From: Malurus cyaneus samueli
Taxonomy: Eukaryota > Chordata > Aves > Passeriformes > Maluridae
Direction: 5' to 3'
NCBI GenBank assembly: GCA_009741485.1
Contig: CM019218.1
Coordinates: 53,400,931 to 53,464,930 of the forward strand
Length of the DNA stretch: 64,000 nt
In this document: positions 37,990 to 49,506 of the stretch, piece after piece
Layout of the letters: each line of letters starts with the position of its first letter
How positions within the stretch are numbered: position 1 is the stretch's first letter
Position numbers and translations under genes: made by a program
The notes under the pieces: generated by a model
What the model was told of the DNA's origin: nothing
The model's input: the letters and a program-made list of their open reading frames with translations, nothing else
Database searches by the model: none

Positions 37990-38390
37990 TAATTCTGTAA
38001 TACAAATTGTAGCATTATCCAGTGGTCTTAAGGAAAAATTGTACATTAAAATAGTATGTACTTGATGGTTAATTCCATTAACCATAATGGCTATTAATTT
38101 ATTTATTTATATTATCTATAGGAAGAAGGGATACGTTAGTATTCATTTTTTCTGAGAGAATGAGGTATAATAAACAATATATTTGATCTCGACTTTATCT
38201 ATTCTTCTACAAAAAAATGAGTATTCAGAAGTGCTTTCATTCGTTATGCTACCCTAAATCATTCATCTGGCATGTACATGGGAACTTTTATTATTTATCT
38301 GCATTGTCTTACCTGGTTAACTAAATCCAACATCATTAAATCTATATTTTATTTATTTTTCCTAATTTATTTTGGAAAGTCCTGTTGTCC
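37990..38390. other. AT-rich stretch without gene
   Basis: Nothing recognisable apart from AT-rich low-complexity sequence (near 38093-38120). Confidence 0.5.
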
Positions 38391-39597
38391 AAACCTAATT
38401 GCCTTTTACAAAGTAACCCACCTAGTTATCAAGGGAAACCAGGTGATGTAATCTTTTGGGATTTCAGTAAAGCTTTCAATACTGTTTCTCCCAGTATCTT
38501 TTCAGATAAATGTCTAGCATTCAGCTGGATAAACATGTCATGTGATGAGTGAGCAACTGGCTCAGGAATCAGGCAAAAAGGGTTGTAGTGAATAGGGCGA
38601 CATCAGGATGGTGATCTGCCACTAGTGGGGCTCCACAGGACTCCATCTTAGGCTCTGCACTCTTCAATATCTTCATTAATGACTTTGTTGCAGGACTGGA
38701 AGAGATACTTGGTGAGTTTGCAGACAATACAAAACTGGGAGTATCTGTTAACTCCCTTGAAGGCAGAGAGACCCTGCAGAGAGACATCAACAAATCAGAG
38801 AGATGGGCAATCACCAACCATATGAAGTCTAACAAAGAAAAGTGCTGGGTTCTGCACCTACGATGGGATAGCCCTGGATGTACAGACAGACTCAGGAAGG
38901 GGAGGCTGGAAATCAGTGCCATGGAAAGGGACCTGGAGGTCCTAGATGATGGAAAGGTAAATGTGAATCAGCAGTGCCCTGGCAGCCACCCGTGTCCTGG
39001 GGGGCATCAGGCACAGCATCACCAGCCAGGCAAGGGAGGGGATTGTCCCGCTCTGCTCTGCACTGGGGCAGCCTCAGCTTGAGTGCTGGGGGCAGTTCTG
39101 GGTTCCACAATTGCCTAAAGTAAAGCTATAAGGAAGCATCAAAATGAGCATCACAAGGGTGGTGAAGGGCCTTGTGGGGAAGCCATAAGAGGAGCGGCTG
39201 AGGTCACTTGGTTTGTTTAGCCTGGGGAAGAGAAGGCTTTGGGGACACCTTATTGCAGTCTACAACTTCCACATGAGTGGAAGAGGAAGGGCAGACACTG
39301 ATTTATTTTCTGTGGTGACCAGTGAAAGGAAGGAAATGGCTTGAAGTTGTGACAAAGGAGTTTTGGTTTGAATATTCAGAAAAGAGTCTCCACCCAGTGG
39401 GTGACTGAGCATTGGAACAGGATCTCCAGGGCAAGTGGTCACAGCACCAAGCCTGACAATGTTCAAGAAAGTGTTTTGGACAATGCTCCCAGGCACATGG
39501 TGCAATTCTTGGGAATGGTACTATGCAGGGTAAGCGTTGGACTCAATGACCCTTGTGGGTCACTTCCAACTCATCATATTCTGTTATTCTGTATTTT
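38390..39597 (+). mobile_element. CR1 LINE, 5'-truncated, with reverse-transcriptase remnant
   Basis: CR1 is the main avian non-LTR retrotransposon. Near 38445-38510 one frame reads DVIFWDFSKAFNTVS, the conserved reverse-transcriptase block, before frames break. The 3' region follows with GGAACAGGATCTCCAGGGCA, GACCCTTGTGGGTCACTTCC and an ATTCTGTTATTCTGT tail, the diagnostic CR1 end. It is interrupted by stops and cannot encode an active protein. Confidence 0.9.
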
Positions 39598-42500
39598 CCC
39601 ACACATTTTGTATTATTCACTACCTAATTTCAATGCACATTGTGAGAACAGCAACTGATTAGTATGCATTAGTTTAAACCCTGAAGTTCCTCCATCATGT
39701 AACAAAGGTAACTGAAGCCAATTATGATGAAACTTACAAAAAATCTCAATGAAAACCCCATAGATTTACTTTCATGTCTCTATATGCTAATCTCCTAACA
39801 ACTTCTATCACTACTACTGCACAGAATAGCATCCTGTGAATACAACTCTTGTATTCTACTTACCTGTATTTTTTAGCAAGAGTATCCCTCTCTGCTTTCT
39901 GGTTTGTAAGTATTTCATTCAAAGTATCATGAATCTGAGTCATCCTTTGGATATACATATCTGTTCAATATTTTGAAATAATCACAATGATGGTGACAAT
40001 AGGCAGTAGAAAATAATTACATTAACAACATTTTCACTGTAGCAAATACACAGCCCAAGTACGAAGACACTGTTACTGTAGTACTTTATAATGGAATGCA
40101 TGCTGGTAGCTCCTTACAGTTGAAGTACTGTTAACTAAATCTTTATAGAAAACATTAAATACAAGTTTAACTTAAAAGAAAATAGCTCAAGTACCAGAAA
40201 CCTTTGAAGTGCAAGTACCTTTTTTAGGAAATCACTAAGAGAGAAAAGAATAAACAAGTGCCCTATGGATGATAAGCACTGAAAATTTTCAAGCTTTCTG
40301 TGTTGCAAGGAGCTACATAACATACCATTACTGAGGCCACCTGCAGAAAGTACACAGTCTTAGGAATGTGTCTAAAACTTTTGTTTGAAGTACTATAAAA
40401 CAGTTCAATGAACCTACACTATTTCAAGTTACATATAATGGTAAAAGCATATCTATCACAGTTTTACATAGTTTCTAACTCATATTATGAAATTAAATGA
40501 TAAATTGCCACTTTCTGTTAGCTACATTTTCATAAAATAAAAGAGCAATTTTGAATTCCCTTTTTATACACCCTATGTCTTAGACACATACGTGAGGGTT
40601 AGAAGTCACAACAGGTAGATACCACTGGGATAATTTGCTAAAATTGTAATCTAATTCCTGAAATTCAAAAAGTCAATGCAAGCTTTACATGATCAGGAAA
40701 AATGAGGAATTACAGGACTGAACTGACATTTACAAAATGTTTCCCCAAACCTTTTTCACAGTACCTACCAGTATTTGCCTACTTCATAATATGTAAATAT
40801 TACCCTTATTAAGGCAGTGTAATAGTAAATTTGTATTTGTTATTTACTGTAGGCTTCACTGCATGGAAATACCTTGAGATTTTACTCTACATTTTAAGCT
40901 TGTCAATCTACTTCTATGCTCTTGTTCAGTCTTGTGTGTCATCAATAGTAATGACTATGACTTAGTTTAAGAGGTACTACATTACTAATGTTTTTGTCAG
41001 TGATAGTAGCAGATCACCACTTTCATTTCTCTCACATTCCTGAACAGAAGTCTGACAGCTCTGTTTGCTCTGTTTGCAATTATGAAATTGCACTGGTCGC
41101 TGTGCATAGGGTTCTGTCTATAGTATAATCTACCTGTTTGTCAAACATTTTTCAAGAAAGCGTCTGTTTTAATTAACACTCCATACACTATAAATTTGAC
41201 TTGGAATACAACAATCTGCACAATTTCATATTTCATGTTTATTTTTAAGGGATAAATTTACTTGTAAATATAACTTGGAAGCTCCTGTATTTAGGAAACT
41301 GGAGGAATTTAAATATAAGTCTGTAATTAGGAAAATAAATTTTAAAACAAACCTTCTTTATGTCAGGAAGCAAAACTGTTTCATGAGCATGAGTTGTTCC
41401 AATTAAACAGCCCTTGCCTAGATGGCAAGGGCAGCTGGGGAGAGAGACCTTGGTCAAAGGCATTCTGGCAGCAGGCTATGCCTCTTGAAGCATCATGGCA
41501 GGGACACAATAGACTCCAACAACTACACAGCAGAAGCATCATGATCTCCTACAAAGTCACTGTGACTTAGTAAATTCTTGAGATTAATATGAACTGAGAT
41601 TTGATAGCCTAAGACAAATTACACTGCTGGGCATCAGCATTTCTGAAATTGTCCATCATCCACAGTCTCTGCCATAAAGAATTCTCCTTCTTCTCTCATA
41701 AATTATTTCAGGCTCCTGAAAGTCTAGCCACACTAGAATAAAAATGCTCCATCTGCTACTTTACATACAGAAATAGCTGCTCTCGATCATGCAGGAGCTC
41801 ATGTGCATTCTTATCTAATGATCCCTTTTTATATAATTAGGTTGACTTGAGACACATGCTTCCAAGTGGCATGCCCACCTTTTCTGTCATAATATTCATT
41901 CTTATGCAACTGGAAGTACTTCAGGAAGTGCCCATACCTGAAAAGTATTATTAAAATTTTATTCTCTGAAGCTGTATTTTCCAGATGAGATATTCAAATA
42001 TGTTATGTGCAATAATATTTTTAAACAATTGTATTGCCAAAGATATTTACCCACTAAATGTACGTGAAACACTTCAATTTACATCTACCTGCATCTTTGG
42101 AAGTTCTCAATTCAAACAGCAACAGTTCTTCCTGCTTCTTCTCTGTATCTTGTATGGCAGCAATAGGCTCCTGTTAACACAGAAATTCCAGTATGAAGTA
42201 GAGCCAAGTGCACTGTACAGAACAGGCCATGATTCATGGCCTGTAGTTTAAGTATTGGTGGACTCAAGTCATTTCAGGGAGGGACTTACTGTGTAACGGC
42301 AATGGAGCACGGGTAGGACAGAGATACCTCGTGCAAAGACATGCTCTGCAAGGGGCTGTCACAGCCTGGTTTTGCTGTGGTATTCAAACTAGTTAATGCT
42401 CAGAGTCCTCCAGAGACCTCTGAGTGCATGCAAGGATTAGATAGTGAATTTCACCATAACAGCATAACCCAAACAATGCAGACATAGCTTACAGACACCA

Positions 42501-43026
42501 GCAAGAGCTCTCCTAAAAACTTGTGCAAAAATCTTCCTTGTTGTTTTACATTAAGATAAACAAATTCTAAATATCTTCATCATCATTATGACAACATTGC
42601 TGTTTCGAAAAGAACCATTCTGGAAACATGATGAAAGGTTTCAGAACTCATGACCTTTTTTCTATTTATATAAGCAGTAAGGAGTGTGCTGTCTACTGTT
42701 TGCCCAATAAATTTAAATGCACAGGAGCCATGAACAGAGAGAGGTGATAATAAACGTATTTATATATGTAAACAACAACTTATCTACTATAAATCACTGC
42801 ATGATGCTGTTTTTACATACATTTTAATTTATTACTTAAATTATATTTTTACACTACTCAGTCAGCAAATGTCACTATGCAGCAGTATACTACAAAGCAC
42901 ATTAACAAAACTCTGTTATCTACACTTACCATGCTGTATTTCTCATGTTCTGGTTCCAAAGCTGCGTCATCATTTTTACAGAAATTGGAACAATGACGTT
43001 TTGATTTCCCCTCTCCACAATTAAGC
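39598..43026. other. AT-rich stretch up to the second gap
   Basis: About 3.4 kb of AT-rich DNA. I found no splice-consistent exon, RNA gene or recognisable repeat. Confidence 0.5.
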
Positions 43027-43051
43027 NNNNNNNNNNNNNNNNNNNNNNNNN
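43027..43051. other. Assembly gap of about 25 N
   Basis: A placeholder run of N. The right side starts in the middle of an LTR-type repeat, and base composition changes sharply across it, so the two sides may not be true neighbours. Confidence 0.98.
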
Positions 43052-43640
43052 CAACACCAACCTCACTGGGAAGAGACCACCCAGCCTCCTCTGCAGGGAG
43101 CATCTCCCGGGTGCTTGCGGGAGCCCGGCTGCCACTGCCCAGCCTGCTGTTTTCTGCAGCTGCTTTGGGCTTTTTGTACCTTTAACTCACTCCGTGTCAC
43201 GATCCCCACGCCTTCTGCTAAGCATCAGAGTTTCTGTTCACACTTCGTTTGCATTAGACTGTTCCAGCCTGCTCTGCAATCGCTGCCACAGTCTGTCTCC
43301 AGAGTGGCACCGGGACTGGCTTCTCCCCGCACCCCGCAGTTTGCTCAGCAGCCCCTTTCCCCTTTCCCTTTTCCCCTTTTCCTTTTTCCCCTTTGCCCTT
43401 TTCCATTCTCTTGGCCATGGCTTGTAGCGCGCCCGTTCCCGCGCGAGAGGGCTGGACTCGCAGCTCACAGGCCCCCTGCAGGCGCGGCGGAATCACGCAG
43501 CGCGGGAGCCCAGCAGCGCCCCTGCCGGCCTGTGAGCGGAACTGCAGCGAAGGAGAAGGCCGGCGCTGGCTCTCTCTTTTGGTTTCTTGTTGCTGCCGTT
43601 GTTGTTTGTCTTGTCATACATGTTCAGGAAATTAATCCAC
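43052..43640 (-). mobile_element. LTR-type repeat fragment, reverse
   Basis: It matches 36424-36600 at its start and 55630-56130 over most of its length, including CTGGCTTCTCCCCGCACCCC, CCCCCTGCAGGCGCGGCGGA and CGGAACTGCAGCGA. The 5' edge is cut by the gap. Confidence 0.7.
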
Positions 43641-43654
43641 AAACCAGAGGTTTC

Positions 43655-43830
43655 ATGTCCAAAAAAAGGAAGAAGGTCCCAGCAACTTTATTTGCGAATA
43701 AAGGGAGAGGCCATGGAGCATTTCCCTGGGGTCTCTCAAATTATAGAGGACGCAGCCTCTTTTATCCCCAATTTCCCAACCATCATGTTCCCTCTCTCTT
43801 TTTTATTCCCAAGTGGAAAGCTGGACTGCT
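43655..43830 (-). mobile_element. LTR tail fragment, reverse
   Basis: Reading in reverse gives GGATAAAAGAGGCTGCGTCC, AATTTGAGAGACCCC and CCATGGCCTCTCCCTTTATT, the same order of motifs as 47780-47870. It carries the AATAAA region of the LTR. Confidence 0.7.
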
Positions 43831-43934
43831 GAAAATGGAATGGACCTTGCATTGCTCTGGCTCAATTATTTGAGTTACTCTGTTGAGTTTGCTGTTAAGC
43901 TGTTGTATGATTCAATGTTTACATGTGTGTTCTT

Positions 43935-44115
43935 TCAGATCATAGAATCAACGATGTTTTTCCAAGAATGAAAATTTTCCTGTCAGAGAATAATTGTTTC
44001 CTGAGGAATCCTGGCTGCTACCCCCAACAATCTCACCCTGCACCTGAGAGCATTTTCTAAATGTTCCTTGAGCCCTGGCAGCCCTGGGGCTGTGACCACT
44101 GCCCTGGGACCACAA
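43935..44115 (-). mobile_element. CR1 LINE 3' fragment
   Basis: ATCATAGAATCAACGATG (inverted CR1 tail) is followed by CTTGAGCCCTGGCAGCCCTG and GACCACTGCCCTGGGACC, which fits an old reversed CR1 3' end. Confidence 0.5.
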
Positions 44116-46009
44116 TCTGGGCTTCAGATTTGATTGATTATTAGTTCAGGTTTACAAGATATAAATTTTATAGTAAAAACGGCAAATGTTGATTGATTGC
44201 ATAGGGTGTTGTACTACTTTCAGCAATTTGTTTACAGAAATGTTTGATGGATGTCTGTGAAGTTGCAGGTGCACACATTCTTGTGGAGGAATGTACCAGC
44301 AGAACTAACTTTTTGTATTTAAATCAAGAGAAGCATGATTAAATTTCACTTAATCTTCTCTTTTGCCCATTATACTTTGAAGGAGTGGATTCTAATCTTT
44401 TAAACATTAAAAATAAAAAGCCAAACAAATCTGTGACTAAGTGTGGGTGGAGCACCTGGCCTGGTGAAAGTCAGATAATCTCTCACCGATACCCACAAAT
44501 AACAGAACTGCTGCAATCAAGACCTAGAAACACAGAGACATTAATATTAAATTCTGGCAAGAACCTGAGCAGTTGATATAGAGAATAATTTTCTCCAGTA
44601 ACACATTTTTTTCTTTTGTTTTTGCATTTTAAAGTGTGTAATTTAATAAATGCAGTTATATTTGAAACTCAGATCATATCCTACCTCGTTTATGACAAGT
44701 GTGTGACAGATGGGACTTTTCTGCTTAAAAAGATGTTGAGCTGGAGTGGAAAAGCTGTTTTAGGGAACAAGTGTGAAAGAATAAAGAGGGATATAAGGAT
44801 TTATATTCCTTTTTCCCTTTTCAGTGGTATGAAAACTCCAGCAGTGATATTCCTTCTGGCTCTGACGGAGCAGTGAAATCTCATCATTTATTAAGGTACT
44901 CATGCTATATAATTATGGCATAGAGAAGCCTCAGTGGATCAGGCTTTTCTCCTGCTGTGGCTCACCTGGGATCTGTTGGGGTGCCAGGCAAGGACAGCTG
45001 CAGGTGAAGATGAACGTGGCACTGCAGCACCTTCCCTCACAGCTGCAGAGCTGACAGGGCAACAGCTTTCCCCTGGAATTGTGCAGGATTCCCAATAATC
45101 TCCTGTTTCTGCATCGGGAGAAAACCATCTGGGCCAAAGAGCTTTTTAGGGAAGCCAAGGGTGGAAAAAAAGACACTTCCAAGAATAGTCAATATCCTGA
45201 AGAGATGCAGTTTTAATTTTTTTTTTTTTTTTTTTTTTTTAGAAAGAAGCTAATTTTGCACTCAGGTGAAAGTTAGCTGGAACTTACACCTTCTGTTGCT
45301 TAGTTCTTTGTCAGCTCTTTCTCTCCTCTGACTGAAGAACTGCAAGGCTGACCAAGTGTGTAATTCCCAGACAGGTGTAAAATCATCCAGGGTAAAAGCT
45401 TGAGATTTGAGAAAGCCACGAATCGTATCCCATTCTACAAGTCTAATTCTTGACTATTTTCTCCCTACTGTTGCACTAACTGTAAATTACTTTAAAATAG
45501 CACCTCAAATATGTAATTTTTCATGCAAGCAAGTTCTGGGTGTTGTAGGAGAAACCTCGTGCAGAGAAGGCACTATAAACATATGGCAATGTTTGCACAT
45601 ACAGATTTTGTCTTCCTTCAGATGAAATTGTCTTTTCATTTCAAACCTTAGTGGAAGGATTTTTGGGTTTATCACCATCAGGTATGCAAGTGTCAGCCCT
45701 CTGCTGCAGCTGCAGCATCACGACTCGAGTTGTTTAAGCACTAAATGAAAGTTTTACTTCCATTTAGCTGTCATTTTTTCCCTCCCTCTTAATTTTATCT
45801 TTAACATGACAGTTTAAATATTTGCTTACTTCAGGTGAAAACAGTTCTGTGTTTATCCTGTTAAGATAAGCTACTTATTTGAAAAGCAGAAAGCTGAAAG
45901 GATCAAGAAAATTGTTAGGAGAAGGAGGCCCACAGGAGAGCTGGAGATGGATTTCGGACAAGGAACTGGACTGACTGGACAAACGGGAATAGCTGTAAGC
46001 TGAAATATG
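44116..46009. other. Intergenic stretch with poly-T tract
   Basis: Unremarkable except for a run of more than 20 T at about 45217-45240. No gene was recognised. Confidence 0.5.
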
Positions 46010-46236
46010 GTAGATTTAGATTGGATATTTGTAAGAAATTCTTCCCTGTGAGGGTGGGGAAGTCCTGGCACAGGGTGCCCAGAGAAGCTGTGGCTGCCCC
46101 TGGATCCCTGGAAGCATCCATGGCCAGGCTGGGCAGGGCTTGGAGCACCCTGGGAAGGTGTCCTTGCCCATGGCTGGGGTGGAATGGGATGAGCTTTAGG
46201 GTCTCTTCCAACCCAAACCATTCTGGGGTCCTGTTG
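46010..46236 (+). mobile_element. CR1 LINE 3' fragment
   Basis: GATTGGATATTTGTAAGAAA, TTCTTCCCTGTGAGGGTGGG, GCCCAGAGAAGCTGTGGCTG and GTCTCTTCCAACCCAAACCA give the standard CR1 3' end in forward orientation. Confidence 0.9.
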
Positions 46237-46869
46237 CATATTCTTCAGCTGTCCAGAGCTGAGGAGGGGGAAGAAGAAAGGGAAGTGCAAGAGAGCAGCT
46301 CCCTGAGGAAGGTTTGTGAGGGTAAGGAGGACCCTCACAATGAGGTGTAGAACCGACCCCCTTGTTTTCTAACCTCCTTACAAAGCCCAAATTCACCCAG
46401 GTCTAATCTTAGCCTCACACTCTGACAACGGTTTGTGTTTAATGGAATTATCTTTACAAAGTTTATAATTGTTAATACTGAACAGCTACATGGATTTTTA
46501 AAATTAATTCAGCATGCTATCAGTCACTTAGTGAGGATCTGTTGCAATTAAAAGATCTCTCTGCCTTGGCTGTGGAAAGACCTCTTAGATTCAGGTAAGG
46601 GATCTCAAAGTGGTGCCCCAGTTCAAGGGGAGAGTCACTGGAATGCAGTCCAGCTGCCACTCAGGGACAGCTCAAATGTGGCTTATCCTGATGGCAATAT
46701 TTACAGAGTGAAGTTGTTGGCTGCTAATCAACAGTAGAGAGAAGATAGAAGAGAATGTATATAGAAGACAGTTTGAGCTCTGTTACTTCTTCTGTACCTT
46801 AATTACCTTGCATCTTTGGACTTCGAAACCACCTTTCAAAATATTTTTCCAAGGCCCCTTCACTTCCTT

Positions 46870-47035
46870 GTACAGGAGCCAGGTGCTTTCCAGCTCACAA
46901 GTCCACCCCATGGTGTGAGCTTATTCAATTCCTGATACCTAAGCCAGGAACTTTCCAGCTCACAGATCCACCACATGGTGTGAACTTATTAATTTCCCTG
47001 TAGCAAAGCCAGGAACTTTCCAGCTCAAGGATCAC
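46870..47035. repeat. Three-copy tandem repeat of ~60-65 bp
   Basis: The motif AGCCAGGAACTTTCCAGCTC (first copy AGCCAGGTGCTTTCC) occurs near 46876, 46942 and 47006, followed by a CACATGGTGTGAACTTATT-like part in the first two. No known element was recognised. Confidence 0.75.
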
Positions 47036-47469
47036 AGGGGTCTGTTGCTCCGTAGTCAGCCTGAACCAATGTCTGAGGGTCAAGTGTGTCCATGACAAGC
47101 ACAACAACAATATTTTTAAAGCTGCCTCGGGGCCTCAGTTGCCGCCTCTCTTCGTCACTGGTCATGTGCTTACATTTTTAAAATTTTTTTTCAACAGACA
47201 GGCAAGTTTTTCTTCTAATAACAGAACTCAGTGTTGGCACGTGGCTGGTTTCCAAGCAGCGGCTGGAGTTACTGAGCAGATGGGCAGAAATGATGGCTCT
47301 TATTGGTTTCAGGCAAAATTCTTGGGTTCCCACATGGCTTTTTGGTCCTTTCTTCAGTGGTGTAAGACTGTGGTGCACATATGAGCATATTTTTGTTGGA
47401 TACCCCATCAGAAATGCCAGATGGGTCTGTTCCAGCTCCTGTGGTTGTGTTTGGTAAAACCTGGTGCTC

Positions 47470-47937
47470 TCACTTTCTCAGTGCAGGTTTATTAGCAGAA
47501 AGGAATGAGAAGGGAGTGTCTTTACAAACAAACTGTGACTCTGGGGGTGAGATGAGACCCATACTGGGAGACAGAAGGGAATAATGGGAAGGTTTCCCAT
47601 AGTAATTCCTCTGATTGACTGACCCCAGACTGTGTTAATGAACTACAAGAGCTGAGAACAGAGATGTACATTAAAGGGGGGATGCACATTAGAAGGGGGG
47701 TTTCACTGGGCATTTGGGGAGCCTGAACCTCTCCAGTCCCTCAGCCAGTGGGGAAAGAGAGAGGGAACTGTGGCCGGGAAATTGGGATAAAAGAAGCTGC
47801 ATCCTTTATCAATTTGAGAGACCCCATGGGGAATGTTCCATGGCCTCTTCCTTTATTCAAATAAAGTTACAGGAGTCCTCTGTCTCCTTTTTGGACATAA
47901 ACCTCTGGTGTTTGTGGATTAATTTTCCTCACAGGAG
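47470..47937 (+). mobile_element. Endogenous retrovirus LTR, forward
   Basis: It has GTGTCTTTACAAACAAACTG, CCTCAGCCAGTGGGGAAAG, a GGGATAAAAGAAGC TATA-like motif (47784), AATAAAG (47861) and the tail CTCCTTTTTGGACATAAACC ending in TTTCCTCACA. The tail matches 1031-1110. No internal retroviral genes were seen on either side, so it is probably a solo LTR. Confidence 0.75.
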
Positions 47938-49506
47938 GCCTGAAGCTGGGTGAAGGGAGCTCCTTCCTGCACATCTCTGTTTGCCCATCAGGCCCTTTTG
48001 CCTTCTCTTGCAGTAGCACTGTGTGAGTTGGTGCTGAGGGTAACGGGGCTGCCTTTCACCCTCCATCAACACAATCCCTTTTAGAGCAGCTTACAGTCAC
48101 TTGCAAGGGAAAGGGAGGTGAGAGAGGCCATTTCTTTGTGGTTTCCTTTCCTCGGAGAACAAAAGAGATCTTGCATGCACTGCCACATCTGAGCAGGGTG
48201 GTATTGCTGTAAATCAGAAGTGAAAAACCTCTCAATGCAACTGAGAGTAAGCTGGGAGGGGGAAAAGGAGAAGAAATGAGACATTGAGGATGTTTTTTTA
48301 TGGCAGGAAAAAAGTGAAATGCAATGGCACTATTTCAGCATCCCCTCTCTCTGGGAATTATTTCAGCACTATGATCAGACCCAGACTGGCAGAAGTTACA
48401 AGTCCTTGAGATAATAAATTTTCCAGAACTTGGGAGTGCAGTGGGAATAACTGGGTAAAGGGAACAAGCTCAAGTCAATACTTTTATCCAGTAAAGGCAA
48501 TAGCAATAAACCTCTATAGATAACAGAAATTGATAGGAAAGATATGGTTGTTCTAACCACAAAATCACTTCTGAGTTGGTCAATGGGCACCAAAAGTCTG
48601 TCTGACACACAGAGCTGTAAGAAACTGGGCTTCACACCTTGCAGGTTCCATTACTGTCAGGTGAAAGGCTCCAGCTCATGGCCTCGGGGGCAGCCTCCCT
48701 TCCTGGGCCTGCCCAGGGTGCTGCTGAGGCAGAATTGGAATAACCCCCAGAGCTCAGACACGCCTGGCCCAGCAGCATCCTCCCAGTCCAAAACCATCCT
48801 GTAACTGCATGATGATTCCACGATTCCTGGACCTCTGCAAACATCCTTTGCTTGTTTATAGAAAACTTACTAGTAAGATTGATGCCCTAGGAGTTTTTTA
48901 GCTTTTATATTTTCATGGATCTGTATTCTCCTACTTCTCCAGTGTACAGCACTGAGCTCCTGTTCTCCCAATTTTAGACAACACAATTCCTCTCTGGGCC
49001 TAAAATCCAAGGACACCTCACTGCCTCAGAGCTCCAAAATATGGAAACAACAGAGAATTGGGGGAGCAGCTTGGGAGAATTGACATCATCACCTGAAGGT
49101 GTCATTGGAGAATTGGGGCCCGATGTGTTCATGAGACAGAACTGATAAAAGGTGAAGATCTCGTGACTCGGGGTTCATTTTGGGTGTAGCCTCAGGAGGA
49201 GGCTTTGCCTGCCCTGAATGTACCTGCAGGCCTGGATTAAATCTGTCAGCTTTTATTCTCTTCACTTTGTCTGGCCTCTGCTTCAGGTGAGCCCTGGTTT
49301 AGGCATCAAGATGGTGGGATGAACCATGTAACCCTAAGGCAGTCCTCCCAACACCGCATTTTGCAAAACCAAATAGGGCCGTGCAGATGCTGTCACCACG
49401 TGGCTGTCACCCTGGGCTGTCACCCTGGGCTGTCACCTGGGGCACCCAACGGTGAAAGCAGAGCCACCACGGCTGTGAGGTCAGAGGCACCGCCGGTGGC
49501 ACGGGG
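47938..49506. promoter_or_regulatory. Upstream region of the SUN-domain gene with LTR-like promoter segment
   Basis: Most of this stretch shows nothing recognisable. At 49145-49275 a GATAAAAGG TATA-like motif is followed by CGGGGTTCATTTTGG, ATTAAATCTG and CTCTGCTTCAGG, an order like the promoter and tail of an LTR. It lies about 350 bases before the first candidate ATG (49507), so it may supply the promoter. This is an inference from layout only. Confidence 0.3.

Noticed and set aside
38390..39597. Functional reverse-transcriptase gene
   Set aside because: Only one conserved block is readable and the frames are broken by stops. It is a dead 5'-truncated CR1 copy.
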